Below are positions 6,386-14,679 of a stretch of DNA of 43,126 nucleotides, piece after piece (the stretch's first letter is position 1; each line of letters begins with the position of its first letter). Source of the DNA: Bacillota bacterium. Its GTDB lineage: Bacteria > Bacillota > Clostridia > Lachnospirales > Bianqueaceae. The notes below the pieces were generated by a model. The model was given only the letters and a program-made list of their open reading frames with translations, was not told where the DNA came from and did not search any database. The DNA lies in NCBI GenBank assembly GCA_017442735.1, contig JAFRZE010000071.1, positions 1 through 43,126 of the forward strand, in the 5' to 3' direction. A program made the translations under genes and the position numbers.

Positions 6386-7642
6386 CTAATTGAATAAATA
6401 TAGTTCCCGGTTCAGCGGCATGGACATACAGCGCGGGCCGCCTCTTCCTCTTGAAAGCTCCGAAGACGGGATCTCCAGTACAGTAAGTCCCTCTTCCCGA
6501 AGCAGGTTGTTGGAAAGTTCGTTGCGCGAATAAACGATGATCACCCCGGGCGATACGCACAGGGTATTCGAGCCGTCGTTCCACTGTTCTCTGGCCGCGG
6601 CTATAGGATCGCTGCCGCCGCACGGGATCAGTCGGACGTTTTCCGCGCCGGTATATTTCTTGAGTATGTCTTCCAGCGGCATGGTCAGCTCCCGGATAGA
6701 CAGCTCCGGCTCCGGATCGGTCGGGTCGAATCCTTCTCCCTTGCGGATCTCAAAGACTTTCAATGGTCCCAGGATCCCCGGGTGGATAGTATACTTGCCC
6801 CTGTCCACCTGCGTGAAGACCGTGTCCAGATGCATGAACGCACGAGACGAGGGGATAAAGAAGGCCAGGATGGTCTTTACGCCGGATTCCTCAGAGGAGA
6901 AGAGATTCGCCGCCGCTTTCTCGATGGCGTCCGGCGATGTTCGCTGCGAGATACCGATCGCGACGGTATCCGGCGTCAGACAGATGACGTCACCGCCCTC
7001 CAGCCGGGCATATTCATTCCGGTCGTAATATCGTTTCACACGATCGATGAAGTCCGGATGGTGCCGGAAAATGTAATCGGTATAGATCGTTTCCCGTCTT
7101 CGGGTGGGGAAGCACATCCGGCTGATCATCAGGCCGTCCCCCACGACCGCGGCCGGGTCTCTGGTGAAATACAGATTCGGCATGGGATCCACGATCAGAT
7201 CATCCGGCGAGGCGATCAGGTCCTGAAGCGACAGGTCGCTCTTTCTGCCCATCTCCCGAAGTGTGATGCCCTCCATGGTTTTTTCGACCAGATCCTTGCC
7301 CTGATAGTTCTCTCTCAGATGAGCGTACAGCGCGTCCTGCCAGCGATGAGTACGGATCCCCGCTTCTCTCAGCCACTGATACAGAAACGGTTCTGTCAGG
7401 CCCGGATGGATCTCCAGGACTTCCGTCATGAGGTCTTCCAGATAGACGACCTCCACGCCCTGGGATCGAAGCGTTTCGCTGAAAGCGTCATGTTCCTCCT
7501 GTGCTGCTTTCAGGAAGGGGATATCATCGAACAAAAGGTCTTCCAGCCGTCTGGGAATAAGGTTCAGAAGCTCCTTTCCCGGCCTGTGAAGCATAACTCT
7601 TTTCAGCGGTCCGATATCGCTGGTGATACTGACTCCCTGCAT
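6386..7642 (-). CDS. arcA: Arginine deiminase
   Basis: Hydrolyses L-arginine to citrulline and ammonia. The 418-residue length is standard. Visible signatures are '[10 protein letters not shown]' at the N-terminus, 'NLYFTRDP' (catalytic Asp region), 'RLEGGDVI', 'FMHLDTVFT' (catalytic His/Asp) and the C-terminal '[14 protein letters not shown]' with the nucleophilic cysteine. It is the first gene of arcABC. The start is supported by a GGGGG-rich ribosome-binding site at 7645-7652. Only about 80 bp separate it from tRNA-Arg(CCG) upstream, and a hairpin occupies that gap, so arc transcription may be read-through from the tRNA promoter. No arginine/ornithine antiporter gene (arcD) is in the window. 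Confidence 0.97.
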   Translation of the reverse strand: MQGVSITSDIGPLKRVMLHRPGKELLNLIPRRLEDLLFDDIPFLKAAQEEHDAFSETLRSQGVEVVYLEDLMTEVLEIHPGLTEPFLYQWLREAGIRTHRWQDALYAHLRENYQGKDLVEKTMEGITLREMGRKSDLSLQDLIASPDDLIVDPMPNLYFTRDPAAVVGDGLMISRMCFPTRRRETIYTDYIFRHHPDFIDRVKRYYDRNEYARLEGGDVICLTPDTVAIGISQRTSPDAIEKAAANLFSSEESGVKTILAFFIPSSRAFMHLDTVFTQVDRGKYTIHPGILGPLKVFEIRKGEGFDPTDPEPELSIRELTMPLEDILKKYTGAENVRLIPCGGSDPIAAAREQWNDGSNTLCVSPGVIIVYSRNELSNNLLREEGLTVLEIPSSELSRGRGGPRCMSMPLNRELYLFN

Positions 7643-7680
7643 ATTTCCCCCGTCTTTGATCGTTTTTCTGTGAGTAAGGA

Positions 7681-7710
7681 AATAGCCGCTGGGTTTCCAA
7701 CGGCTATTTT
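7681..7710. terminator. Hairpin between tRNA-Arg(CCG) and arcA
   Basis: Arms AAATAGCCG (7681-7689) and CGGCTATTT (7702-7710) with a 12-base loop. The T-rich tail is strongest on the plus strand; on the minus strand, the direction of tRNA and arcA, the arm ends in only TTTCC. It may therefore act as a weak terminator, letting some transcription from the tRNA promoter enter arcA, or protect the ends of both RNAs. Confidence 0.5.
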
Positions 7711-7720
7711 TGTTTTTCGT

Positions 7721-7792
7721 ACACCCGAGAGGATTTGAACCCCCGACGCATGGCTCCGGAAGCCATCGCTCTATCCACTGAGCTACGGGTGC
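7721..7792 (-). tRNA. tRNA-Arg (anticodon CCG)
   Basis: On the minus strand, acceptor GCACCCG (7792-7786) pairs with CGGGTGT (7728-7722, one G-U), D-arm GCTC/GAGC, anticodon stem ATGGC/GCCAT around TTCCGGA with anticodon CCG, and T-arm with GGTTCAAATC. The discriminator is A; CCA is not encoded, unlike the tRNA-Arg at 2249. It has a strong promoter about 150 bp upstream (7940-7968) and a long hairpin-rich leader. Confidence 0.95.
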
Positions 7793-7817
7793 ATGCTCCG
7801 TCTGCTTTTAGCAGCCG

Positions 7818-7915
7818 TCGCAGCGAAGCGGAGCTTCGCTGCGAGAATGCTTTGCATTCTCGGATGCAGTGCTATATGAACACTTCGGCTTCTTGCGCGG
7901 CGTTGCGAAGCAACG
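7818..7915. repeat. Three perfect triloop hairpins in the leader of tRNA-Arg(CCG)
   Basis: A 12-bp stem (7818-7829/7833-7844, loop GGA), a 9-bp stem (7842-7850/7854-7862, loop TTT) sharing bases with the first, and a 6-bp stem CGTTGC/GCAACG (7901-7915, loop GAA). All are perfect with 3-nt loops. They lie in the transcribed leader between the promoter and the tRNA. No gene is present here. Confidence 0.75.
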
Positions 7916-7939
7916 TTTCTTCTTTAGAGAAGTAGGATT

Positions 7940-7968
7940 ATTATACGCTTTCTTCGGGGAAATTGCAA
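7940..7968 (-). promoter_or_regulatory. Strong sigma-A-type promoter for tRNA-Arg(CCG) and possibly arcABC
   Basis: Minus strand -35 TTGCAA (7963-7968), 17-bp spacer, -10 TATAAT (7940-7945). The expected start is near 7933, giving a leader of about 140 nt before the tRNA. Confidence 0.8.
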
Positions 7969-7982
7969 GGGGATTTTGGCTT

Positions 7983-8879
7983 TCAGCGCTTTCCTAAAAG
8001 TTCTACCAGCCGCTCAAGCTCTTCTTCCGAATAATATTCGATCTCGATCTTGTTCTTCTTCGGTCCGCGAACGATCGATACCTTGGTCCCCAGAGATTCC
8101 TGCAGTCTCTTCGTGATATCTTTATAGATGATCTCCTCTGCCGGGTTCAGCGGTTCCGGAAGCGCGATCTGTCTGGGTTTTTCCTGCGCCAGCGCTTCCA
8201 GCTTGCGAACACTCATTCCCTCTTTGACTGCCTTTTTGGCCAGCGCGACCTGCCGTTCCTTGTTCCGGACAGAGAGCAGGGCTTTCGCGTGACCGGTGGT
8301 CAGCTCTTTGCTGATCAGATAGGAAAGGACTTCGTCATCCAGTCCGAGCAGACGAAGAGAGTTGGTGATCGTGCTGCGGTTTTTGCCTACCCGCTTCGCG
8401 ATCTCTTCCTGTTTCAGTGAGTATTCCTCTACCAGTCTGCGGTATGCTTTCGCTTCTTCTACCGGGTTCAGGTTTTCCCGCTGGATATTTTCTATCAGGG
8501 AGATCTCCAGCATTTCTTCCGGCGCGTATTCCTTTACCAGGGCGGGAATCTCTGTAAGGCCGGCTTTTTTCGCCGCGCGCCAGCGACGTTCGCCGGCGAT
8601 GATCTGATAGCGGTCTTCCTCTTTCTTCTGAACGATCAGCGGCTGCAGGACGCCATGGGATTTGATGGAATCCGCCAGCTCCTCCAGGGCTTCATCATCG
8701 AAGTTTTTGCGAGGCTGAGCACTGTCCGGATCGATCTTGCGGATATCCAGCATCACGACCGCTGTCTGACTGGTCGCCTGTTCCCTTTCTTCCGCAGCAG
8801 CCAGTTCCGCATCGGCGCCAATCAGCGCGTTCAGACCTCGTCCCAGTCCGCGTTTCTTCTTATTGTCGCTCATCCTCAT
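7983..8879 (-). CDS. parB: ParB/Spo0J chromosome-partition CTPase
   Basis: Binds parS, loads and spreads on DNA as a CTP-dependent clamp, and helps recruit SMC to the origin. The 298-residue protein has an N-terminal 'KKRGLGRGLNALIG', the arginine-rich 'KIDPDSAQPRK', the CTP-binding 'GVLQPLIV' and 'AGERRWRAAKKAG' boxes, the 'ENIQRENLNPVEEA' segment, a helix-turn-helix around 'EEIAKRVGKNRSTITNSLRL', and a C-terminal dimerisation domain. Its ATG overlaps the soj stop (ATGA), so the pair is translationally coupled. Two parS sites lie close by. Confidence 0.96.
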   Translation of the reverse strand: MRMSDNKKKRGLGRGLNALIGADAELAAAEEREQATSQTAVVMLDIRKIDPDSAQPRKNFDDEALEELADSIKSHGVLQPLIVQKKEEDRYQIIAGERRWRAAKKAGLTEIPALVKEYAPEEMLEISLIENIQRENLNPVEEAKAYRRLVEEYSLKQEEIAKRVGKNRSTITNSLRLLGLDDEVLSYLISKELTTGHAKALLSVRNKERQVALAKKAVKEGMSVRKLEALAQEKPRQIALPEPLNPAEEIIYKDITKRLQESLGTKVSIVRGPKKNKIEIEYYSEEELERLVELLGKR

Positions 8880-9652
8880 TTCCCTTTCTTCTTGATTCGT
8901 TTCAGTACTTCGTCCGCTAGTTCCTGATAAGCTTCCGCCCCTTTGGACTTCCGGTCGTAATAGATGACGGGCATCCCGAAACTCGGCGCCTCCGCCAGAC
9001 GAACGTTTCTCGGGATCTTCGTCTTATAAACCTTGGAAGGCATAAAGGCGCTGATCTCTTCGACGACCTGTTCGCACAGATTGGCACGGCTGTCAAACAT
9101 GGTAAAAACGATCCCTTCGATATCGATCTTCGGATTCAGTTTTTTCTTTACCAGATTGATCGTGTTCAAAAGCTGTGTCAGTCCTTCCATCGCGTAGAAT
9201 TCGCACTGGATCGGAACGATGATCGAATCCGCCGCGCGAAACGCGTTGATGGTCAGGATATTCAGTGAAGGCGGACAGTCGATCAGGATGATCTCATAAT
9301 CATCGCGTATATCCTTCAGCTGCTTTTCCAGCAGCATTTCCCTCTGCGAAGCGCCTACCAGCTCAACTTCGGCACCGGCCAGATCGATACTGGAAGGGAT
9401 CAGGTCCAGATGGAAATTTTCCAGTTTTCGGATGCAGTCCCGGGCCTGTTCATCGCCCAGAAGCATCTCATAGCTGGTCTCCAGCAGTTTTTCCTTATCG
9501 ACGCCCAGGCCGCTGGTCGTATTGCCCTGGGGATCCACGTCCACGATCAGAACTTTCTTTGCCCTGTCCGCCAGACAGGCGCCCAGATTGACGGCTGTCG
9601 TCGTCTTTCCGACGCCTCCCTTCTGGTTGGCTATGGCAATAATCTTTCCCAT
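8876..9652 (-). CDS. soj: Soj/ParA chromosome-partition ATPase
   Basis: A 258-residue ParA-family ATPase acting with ParB in origin segregation and control of DnaA. The Walker A motif KGGVGKTT is at residues 10-17, followed by 'DVDPQGNTTSGLG' and 'ILIDCPPSLNILT'. It is the chromosomal member; the ATPase at 676-1536 is a diverged, plasmid-type paralogue. A perfect parS lies 33 bp upstream of its start, so promoter occupancy by ParB may feed back on the operon (inference). Confidence 0.96.
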   Translation of the reverse strand: MGKIIAIANQKGGVGKTTTAVNLGACLADRAKKVLIVDVDPQGNTTSGLGVDKEKLLETSYEMLLGDEQARDCIRKLENFHLDLIPSSIDLAGAEVELVGASQREMLLEKQLKDIRDDYEIILIDCPPSLNILTINAFRAADSIIVPIQCEFYAMEGLTQLLNTINLVKKKLNPKIDIEGIVFTMFDSRANLCEQVVEEISAFMPSKVYKTKIPRNVRLAEAPSFGMPVIYYDRKSKGAEAYQELADEVLKRIKKKGK

Positions 9653-9684
9653 ATCTCTATCCTTCTGTTATTTCTGTGAATCAA

Positions 9685-9700
9685 TGTTCCACGTGGAACA
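9685..9700. promoter_or_regulatory. parS site 1 (TGTTCCACGTGGAACA)
   Basis: A perfect 16-bp palindrome differing from the B. subtilis consensus TGTTTCACGTGAAACA only by the symmetric T-to-C/A-to-G pair. It lies in the intergenic region directly upstream of soj. Confidence 0.93.
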
Positions 9701-9724
9701 TTTTTTTCTCCCTCGATGACTGGT

Positions 9725-11080
9725 TCAGTTATAAGGCCAGGGAATCGTTTCATCCACCGGACACTCATATGCTTCCGATCCCATGGTTTCCCGAAATTCT
9801 GCCTTGGCATCGTCCAGTTTTTCTTTATCTGTCATCAGTTCATAGGCCGCACAAGCCATTACTTTCGCTGCCCTCAGCATTCCTTTAAGCCCGATCGAAG
9901 AGCCGGAAGCGGAAGTCATCATCCAGCTGTGACCCGGCGTCAAAGACGGCGCCGTACATTCGTGCACCTGATAACCGGGACAGATGTGCTGCACATCGCC
10001 ATAATCTGTCGATCCATAGATGTTATCCATGCTGACCGGCTGAGAGTTTGCTTTAAAAGGAGGGACCTCTTCTTTATATAGTGGAGATTGGCGATTCATT
10101 TCTTTGGCAAAGGCGATCTCTTCTTCGGTATACTGAAGCGGCGGCAATCGTTTTTTATATTTCTGTACGATTTCTCCGATGACACGGTTTTGCAGCGTCG
10201 GATACAGCCCGCCCAGGTGAGTGATTTTTAATTTCGTATCGGTCATGAGCGCCGCACCTTCTGCGCACTTTATCACTCTCGCGTACGTATCCTTTGTCGC
10301 TTCACGAGAGAGTGCCCGGACATAAAATTTACTTGCCGCAAAATCCGGAACGATATTCGGCACGAGGCCCCCATCCGTAATCGTATAATGGATACGAACA
10401 TCGGAGGTGACATGTTCTCTCAAAAACTCAACGCCCATGTTCATCAACTGAACGGCGTCCAATGCGCTCCGTCCGTTTTCAGGCGCCGCAGCGGCATGCG
10501 CTGTCCTTCCATAAAAGGAAAAAACAGCCCCTTCGACTCCCGTGTGTTCGCCATAATTATCTCTGGCATCTGCTGAAGGATGCCAGGCCAGCGTAAAGTC
10601 ACATTCCTTAAACGCGCCGGCCCTGGCCATAAACCCTTTTCCTGTCATCTGTTCTTCCGCAGGGCATCCATAAAAGATGACGGTGCCCGGTTTATGCGCA
10701 GCCATCAATGCTTCCTTTACCCCAAGACACGCACCGACACAGCCCACGCCAAGCAGATTGTGTCCGCAGCCATGTCCATCATCACCGGGAATGACCGGTC
10801 TATTAACAGGGCATACTTCCTGGCTGAGTCCGGGAAGGCAGTCATACTCTCCGCAAAAACCGACAACAGGGGCGCCTTCACCCCAGACAGCACGGATGGC
10901 TGTGGGCATTTGATAAGCCCCGATCTCTACGGTAAATCCATAGCTTTCCAGCAGCGCAGCGGTCCAGGCACAGGCTTTCTCCTCTTTCCATGCCATTTCC
11001 GGCGTGTCCCAGATCTTTAAGGCCAGCTCCTCCAACTCTGAGGAATGCTCATCCAGAACCTTTTCAATCACTTGGTACAT
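9725..11080 (-). CDS. M20-family amidohydrolase, AbgB-like (451 aa)
   Basis: A zinc-dependent amidohydrolase/peptidase of the M20D group, closest in layout to the p-aminobenzoyl-glutamate hydrolase subunit AbgB. Metal-ligand motifs are visible: 'GFCGEYDCLPG', 'GDDGHGCGHNLLG', 'PAEE', 'AWHPSADA' and 'TPGHSWMMT' near the C-terminus, plus the lid-domain 'GRTAHAAAAPENGRSALDA'. Substrates may be acyl- or aromatic-acyl amino acids, but none can be assigned. It sits between soj and the lipid-kinase-like gene, three bases from the latter's stop, in the same direction. This is not a standard oriC gene and is probably a lineage-specific insertion. Confidence 0.85.
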   Translation of the reverse strand: MYQVIEKVLDEHSSELEELALKIWDTPEMAWKEEKACAWTAALLESYGFTVEIGAYQMPTAIRAVWGEGAPVVGFCGEYDCLPGLSQEVCPVNRPVIPGDDGHGCGHNLLGVGCVGACLGVKEALMAAHKPGTVIFYGCPAEEQMTGKGFMARAGAFKECDFTLAWHPSADARDNYGEHTGVEGAVFSFYGRTAHAAAAPENGRSALDAVQLMNMGVEFLREHVTSDVRIHYTITDGGLVPNIVPDFAASKFYVRALSREATKDTYARVIKCAEGAALMTDTKLKITHLGGLYPTLQNRVIGEIVQKYKKRLPPLQYTEEEIAFAKEMNRQSPLYKEEVPPFKANSQPVSMDNIYGSTDYGDVQHICPGYQVHECTAPSLTPGHSWMMTSASGSSIGLKGMLRAAKVMACAAYELMTDKEKLDDAKAEFRETMGSEAYECPVDETIPWPYN

Positions 11081-11083
11081 ACG

Positions 11084-12184
11084 TCACTCCTCTGTTTCTT
11101 CGTTACTGCCTTCTAAATCTGTCTTCTTTTTCTTTTCCGGTTTTTCTTTTTTATTTTTCTTTTTCTGTTTCTTATCCGCTTTTTCCGGATGTTCCACGTG
11201 GAACATTTTCGACGCGGGGATCTCCGGGATCCGGGCTTTCTCTTTCCGCGCGAAGTGTTCCTGCCGCTCTACGGGATTATAGAAGATCCGCAGCGCCTGC
11301 GGGAGGATCGTGACTTCCAGCGGAAGGTCCGGCCCCCATTCTCCATCGATCAGTGTCTGGACCGGAACTTCCGATTCCAGTACGCGGATATCAAAGTGGT
11401 CCGCGCTTATCCTGAGGACGCCCTTTTCCACTTCGCCGATCCCGTCTTCCGCGCAGACCACGCCTTTACGGATGATCGTCTGTCCGATGGGATAGTCTTT
11501 TTCCAGATACTTGGCTTCGCCGCCCAGCTGATTGCCTTTGGTCGCGATCAGGGTGAACTTTCCGGTCGACATATGACCGTTCTTCCGGATGGCTTCATTG
11601 GCCAGGATGAAACAGGCAAAGACGCCGGTATAGCGCTTTCCGTCCGCTTCGATCTGAAGCTTCATGGGTTTCAGCTTTTTGAGAGAGATCGCGCCTTTCA
11701 TATAGCCGGCCATTTTGCCGAACGCATTTCTGACGTCGCTGGAGACCGCCGTCACGCTGCTGAATGTTCCGGCGCTGCAGCAGTCGACAAAGTACCGGTC
11801 TCCGGCTTTGCCGACATCCACCCTGGTTTCTTCCATGGCAAAGAGGGCTTTCAGATTGTCTTCCAGCTCTCCTTCAAAGCCCAGGCAGCGGGCATATTCA
11901 TTTTCGGTTCCCGCCGGTACGATCCCCAGCGGCAGATCGATCTTCTGTTCCAGCATGGCTTCGACGACTTCATTGACGGTTCCCGTCCCGCCGGCGACCA
12001 TGATCGCTTCCGTCTGTCCCATCTGTTTTTTCTGAATATATTCCGCCATATCGCCGGGCACCCGGCTGCGGAATACGCGGACCTCATAGCCTTTTTCAGA
12101 AAAGATCTCAATGAAGCGATCCAGCGAAAACCGGAAAGTCGTGTCTCCGGCTTTCGGATTGTAGATCAGCAGTATATTCTTCAT
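11084..12184 (-). CDS. Diacylglycerol-kinase-family protein with altered GGDGT motif and lysine-rich tail
   Basis: The fold matches YegS/DgkB lipid kinases: 'IYNPKAG' near residue 8, nucleotide loop at 62-73, 'GIVPAGTENEYARCLG' at 87-102, 'DVGKAGDRYFVDCCSAG' and C-terminal 'VPVQTLIDGEW'. However, the canonical GGDGT is GGTGT at 65-69 and the usual GTxND is GTENE, so nucleotide handling may be changed or lost. After about residue 315 comes a non-catalytic tail: MFHVEH (327-332), encoded by a perfect parS, then a very lysine-rich stretch to the end (366 aa). The tail might bind nucleic acid or membrane, or serve mainly as parS DNA. It overlaps argS by one base. Confidence 0.8.
   Translation of the reverse strand: MKNILLIYNPKAGDTTFRFSLDRFIEIFSEKGYEVRVFRSRVPGDMAEYIQKKQMGQTEAIMVAGGTGTVNEVVEAMLEQKIDLPLGIVPAGTENEYARCLGFEGELEDNLKALFAMEETRVDVGKAGDRYFVDCCSAGTFSSVTAVSSDVRNAFGKMAGYMKGAISLKKLKPMKLQIEADGKRYTGVFACFILANEAIRKNGHMSTGKFTLIATKGNQLGGEAKYLEKDYPIGQTIIRKGVVCAEDGIGEVEKGVLRISADHFDIRVLESEVPVQTLIDGEWGPDLPLEVTILPQALRIFYNPVERQEHFARKEKARIPEIPASKMFHVEHPEKADKKQKKKNKKEKPEKKKKTDLEGSNEETEE
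11190..11205. promoter_or_regulatory. parS site 2, inside the lipid-kinase-like coding region
   Basis: An identical copy of the 16-bp palindrome TGTTCCACGTGGAACA, 1.5 kb from site 1, read in frame as residues 327-332. Together they place two ParB loading sites on the left flank of oriC. Confidence 0.92.
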
Positions 12185-13905
12185 TACATCTTCTCCGGTG
12201 CGCTGACGCCGATCAGGTACAGTCCCTGTTTCAGGATCCGGGTCGTCACCTCTGTCAGGTACAAACGGGCCCGGCGGACTTCGTCATCTTCCGTAAGGAT
12301 CGGGTTCTCGTGATAGAACCGGTTATAAGCGGTCGCGACCGCCACGGTAAAGCGGGTGATGATATACGGTTCCCATTTGTCCCTGGCGTCCGACACTTTA
12401 TCCGGGAAGCTTTCCAGGATACGGATCAGTTCCTGGGAATACTCATCCGCCAGGATCGCAGGATCGATCTTGTCCAGCGCTTCTTTCTTCCAGCCAAATT
12501 GGGCTTCGGCCTTACGAAGCACGCTCCTTGCTCTCGCGTAGGTATACTGAACATACGGACCGGTCTCTCCGTCGAAGTTCAGGACTTCGTCAAACTTGAA
12601 GGTGACTTCTTTGATCCGGTTGTTGAACAGGTCATGGAAGACAACAGCGCCTACACCGACATCCTTGGCCACCTCATCCATGTTTTCAAGGTCCGGATTC
12701 TTTTCTTCCATGATCGCTTTGGTCTTGGCGATCGCTTCCTTCAGAAGATCCTCCAGCCAGATCACGTTGCCGCCGCGGGTGGAAAGCTTTCCTTCTTCGA
12801 GGCTGATCAGTCCGTAAGGGATATGTACGAGGTCTTTCGCCCAGGGCATGCCCATCTTTTCGATGACCTTGAACCACTGCGCGAAATGAAGTTTCTGTTC
12901 CAGACCGGTGATATACAGGCACTTGTCAAAGTCATAGGTCTCTTTCCTATACATGACGGCTGCCAGGTCACGGGTCGCGTACAGGGTGCTGCCGTCCTTT
13001 TTCAGGATCAGGCAGGGGGGCATGTCGTCCTCGGACAGGTCGACGATCTTCGCGCCTTCGCTGTCCTTCAGGAGACCTTTTTCTTCCAGGATCCGGATGG
13101 GTTTCTCCGTCTTGTCCCAGAAATAACCTTCGCCTTTATAGGAATCAAATTGAACATCCAGCAATTCATACACGCGGGATACATCTTTCAGGCTGATGTC
13201 CACGAACCGGCGCCACAGGGCGAGCGCGTCCTCGTCGCCGTGTTCCATGGATGTGAACGCCGCACGGGCTTCATCATTCAGAGAAGGATCCTTTTCCGCT
13301 TCGTCATGGAAACGGACATAGAGCTGTACCAGATATCGGATGCCGTCCTGCTGAACCTTTTCTTCCTCGCCCCATTTGCGGTAGGCGACCAGCATTTTGC
13401 CGAACTGCGTTCCCCAGTCACCCAGGTAATTGATGCTGACGGTCTTATATCCCATGAACCGGAGGATCCTGGAAAGAGAGTTGCCGATTACAGTCGTCCG
13501 AAGATGACCGATATGGAACGGTTTAGCGACATTAATGGAAGAATAATCCAGAACGATCGTTTTGCCTGTGCCTTCTTCGCTCGCTCCGAAAGCGTTCTTC
13601 GCGTCCGCTTCCTCGATCTGTCCGAGGACATACGAAGCAAACCATTTTTTATTGATAAACAGATTCACATACGGTCCGACGGCCTGTGCTTTCTCGAAAA
13701 CATCGTCCGCTTCCAGCTTTCCGGCGAGATCAGCCGCGATCATGGCCGGCGCTTTTCTCATCTGTTTGGCCAGACGAAAACAGGGAAACGCCAGATCTCC
13801 GAGTTTACGGTCTTTCGGCACTTCCATCGAGCTTTCGATGATCGCCGGATCAATTTCCGGCCACCGTTTCTTCAATTCCTCAACGATATAATTCTGACTC
13901 TTCAT
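12184..13905 (-). CDS. argS: Arginyl-tRNA synthetase
   Basis: A 573-residue class I aminoacyl-tRNA synthetase charging tRNA-Arg. The N-terminal tRNA-binding Add-1 domain is followed by 'INVAKPFHIGHLRTTVIG' with the HIGH motif (near residue 130), and 'EEGKLSTRGGNVIWLEDLL', the KMSK-equivalent typical of ArgRS. The C-terminal anticodon-binding domain ends near 'VTTRILKQGLYLIGV'. It lies between rsmG and the lipid-kinase-like gene with a 17-bp upstream gap. No T-box leader is present. Its position near the arginine catabolic block and two tRNA-Arg genes is notable. Confidence 0.97.
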   Translation of the reverse strand: MKSQNYIVEELKKRWPEIDPAIIESSMEVPKDRKLGDLAFPCFRLAKQMRKAPAMIAADLAGKLEADDVFEKAQAVGPYVNLFINKKWFASYVLGQIEEADAKNAFGASEEGTGKTIVLDYSSINVAKPFHIGHLRTTVIGNSLSRILRFMGYKTVSINYLGDWGTQFGKMLVAYRKWGEEEKVQQDGIRYLVQLYVRFHDEAEKDPSLNDEARAAFTSMEHGDEDALALWRRFVDISLKDVSRVYELLDVQFDSYKGEGYFWDKTEKPIRILEEKGLLKDSEGAKIVDLSEDDMPPCLILKKDGSTLYATRDLAAVMYRKETYDFDKCLYITGLEQKLHFAQWFKVIEKMGMPWAKDLVHIPYGLISLEEGKLSTRGGNVIWLEDLLKEAIAKTKAIMEEKNPDLENMDEVAKDVGVGAVVFHDLFNNRIKEVTFKFDEVLNFDGETGPYVQYTYARARSVLRKAEAQFGWKKEALDKIDPAILADEYSQELIRILESFPDKVSDARDKWEPYIITRFTVAVATAYNRFYHENPILTEDDEVRRARLYLTEVTTRILKQGLYLIGVSAPEKM

Positions 13906-13922
13906 GTGCTCTCACCCCAAGG

Positions 13923-14675
13923 TTATAATGGATCGTTTTTGATTTTACTTTGTTTACGGGGATATTGCAAGGAGGTTTCTGCTGTTTTCTCAAAGACAGC
14001 CAGCAGATGCTCGTTCTCCAGCGATATCTCCTGATGGATCATGATCATTTCCATGTGCAGCTTTTTCATGGCTCCCTGCGCCTGTGTCAGTTCTTCCATC
14101 AGCGATGGGCCTTTATAGGCAAGGAACAAACCGCCGACCCGGACATATCCCGCACAGTATTCCAGCAGGGCGGGCAGGGTAGCGACGGCCCGGGAACAGG
14201 CGATGTCATACTGCTCACGGAACGCTTCTTCATGCGCCAGATCCTCCGCGCGGCCATGGACGCAGGTCACCTCTTCCAGCTCCAGTTCCTTCACGACCTC
14301 TTCCAGAAAGCCGATCCGTTTCTGCAGCGCGTCCAGCAGCGTCAGTTCGATCCAGGGACAAACGATCTTCAGCGGGATCCCGGGAAATCCGGCGCCGGTA
14401 CCGACGTCGATCAGGGAAAGCGTTTCTTCTTCCTCGTCTCTCATGTCTTCCAGGAAAGAAGCCCCGCTGATACTGTCTAAAAAGTGTTTTTGAACGATTT
14501 CGACCGGATCAGTGATGGTGGTCAGATTCATTTTTTCATTCCATTCCACCAGAAGTGCCGCGTAAGCTTCAAACTGCGCCAGCTGTTTTTCGGAAAGGGA
14601 AACGTCCATCTCTTCTGCGCTCTCCCGAAGGAGCCTGGTACAGTCCTTTTCTTTCCACTCAGTCCATTCCTTCAT
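13923..14675 (-). CDS. rsmG: 16S rRNA (guanine-N7)-methyltransferase RsmG
   Basis: Methylates G527 (E. coli numbering) of 16S rRNA in the decoding-site region using S-adenosylmethionine. The 250-residue protein contains 'NLTTITDPVEIVQKHFLDS' and the SAM loop 'DVGTGAGFPGIPLKI', both diagnostic of RsmG (GidB). In many Bacillota it follows mnmG directly; here two extra genes (fusion kinase and GNAT) are inserted between them. The start has an AAGGAT-like ribosome-binding site and lies four bases after the upstream stop. Confidence 0.96.
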   Translation of the reverse strand: MKEWTEWKEKDCTRLLRESAEEMDVSLSEKQLAQFEAYAALLVEWNEKMNLTTITDPVEIVQKHFLDSISGASFLEDMRDEEEETLSLIDVGTGAGFPGIPLKIVCPWIELTLLDALQKRIGFLEEVVKELELEEVTCVHGRAEDLAHEEAFREQYDIACSRAVATLPALLEYCAGYVRVGGLFLAYKGPSLMEELTQAQGAMKKLHMEMIMIHQEISLENEHLLAVFEKTAETSLQYPRKQSKIKNDPL

Positions 14676-14679
14676 CTTT

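Noticed and set aside
13906..13922. T-box riboswitch before argS
   Set aside because: Only 17 bp separate argS from rsmG, with no T-box consensus or specifier stem.
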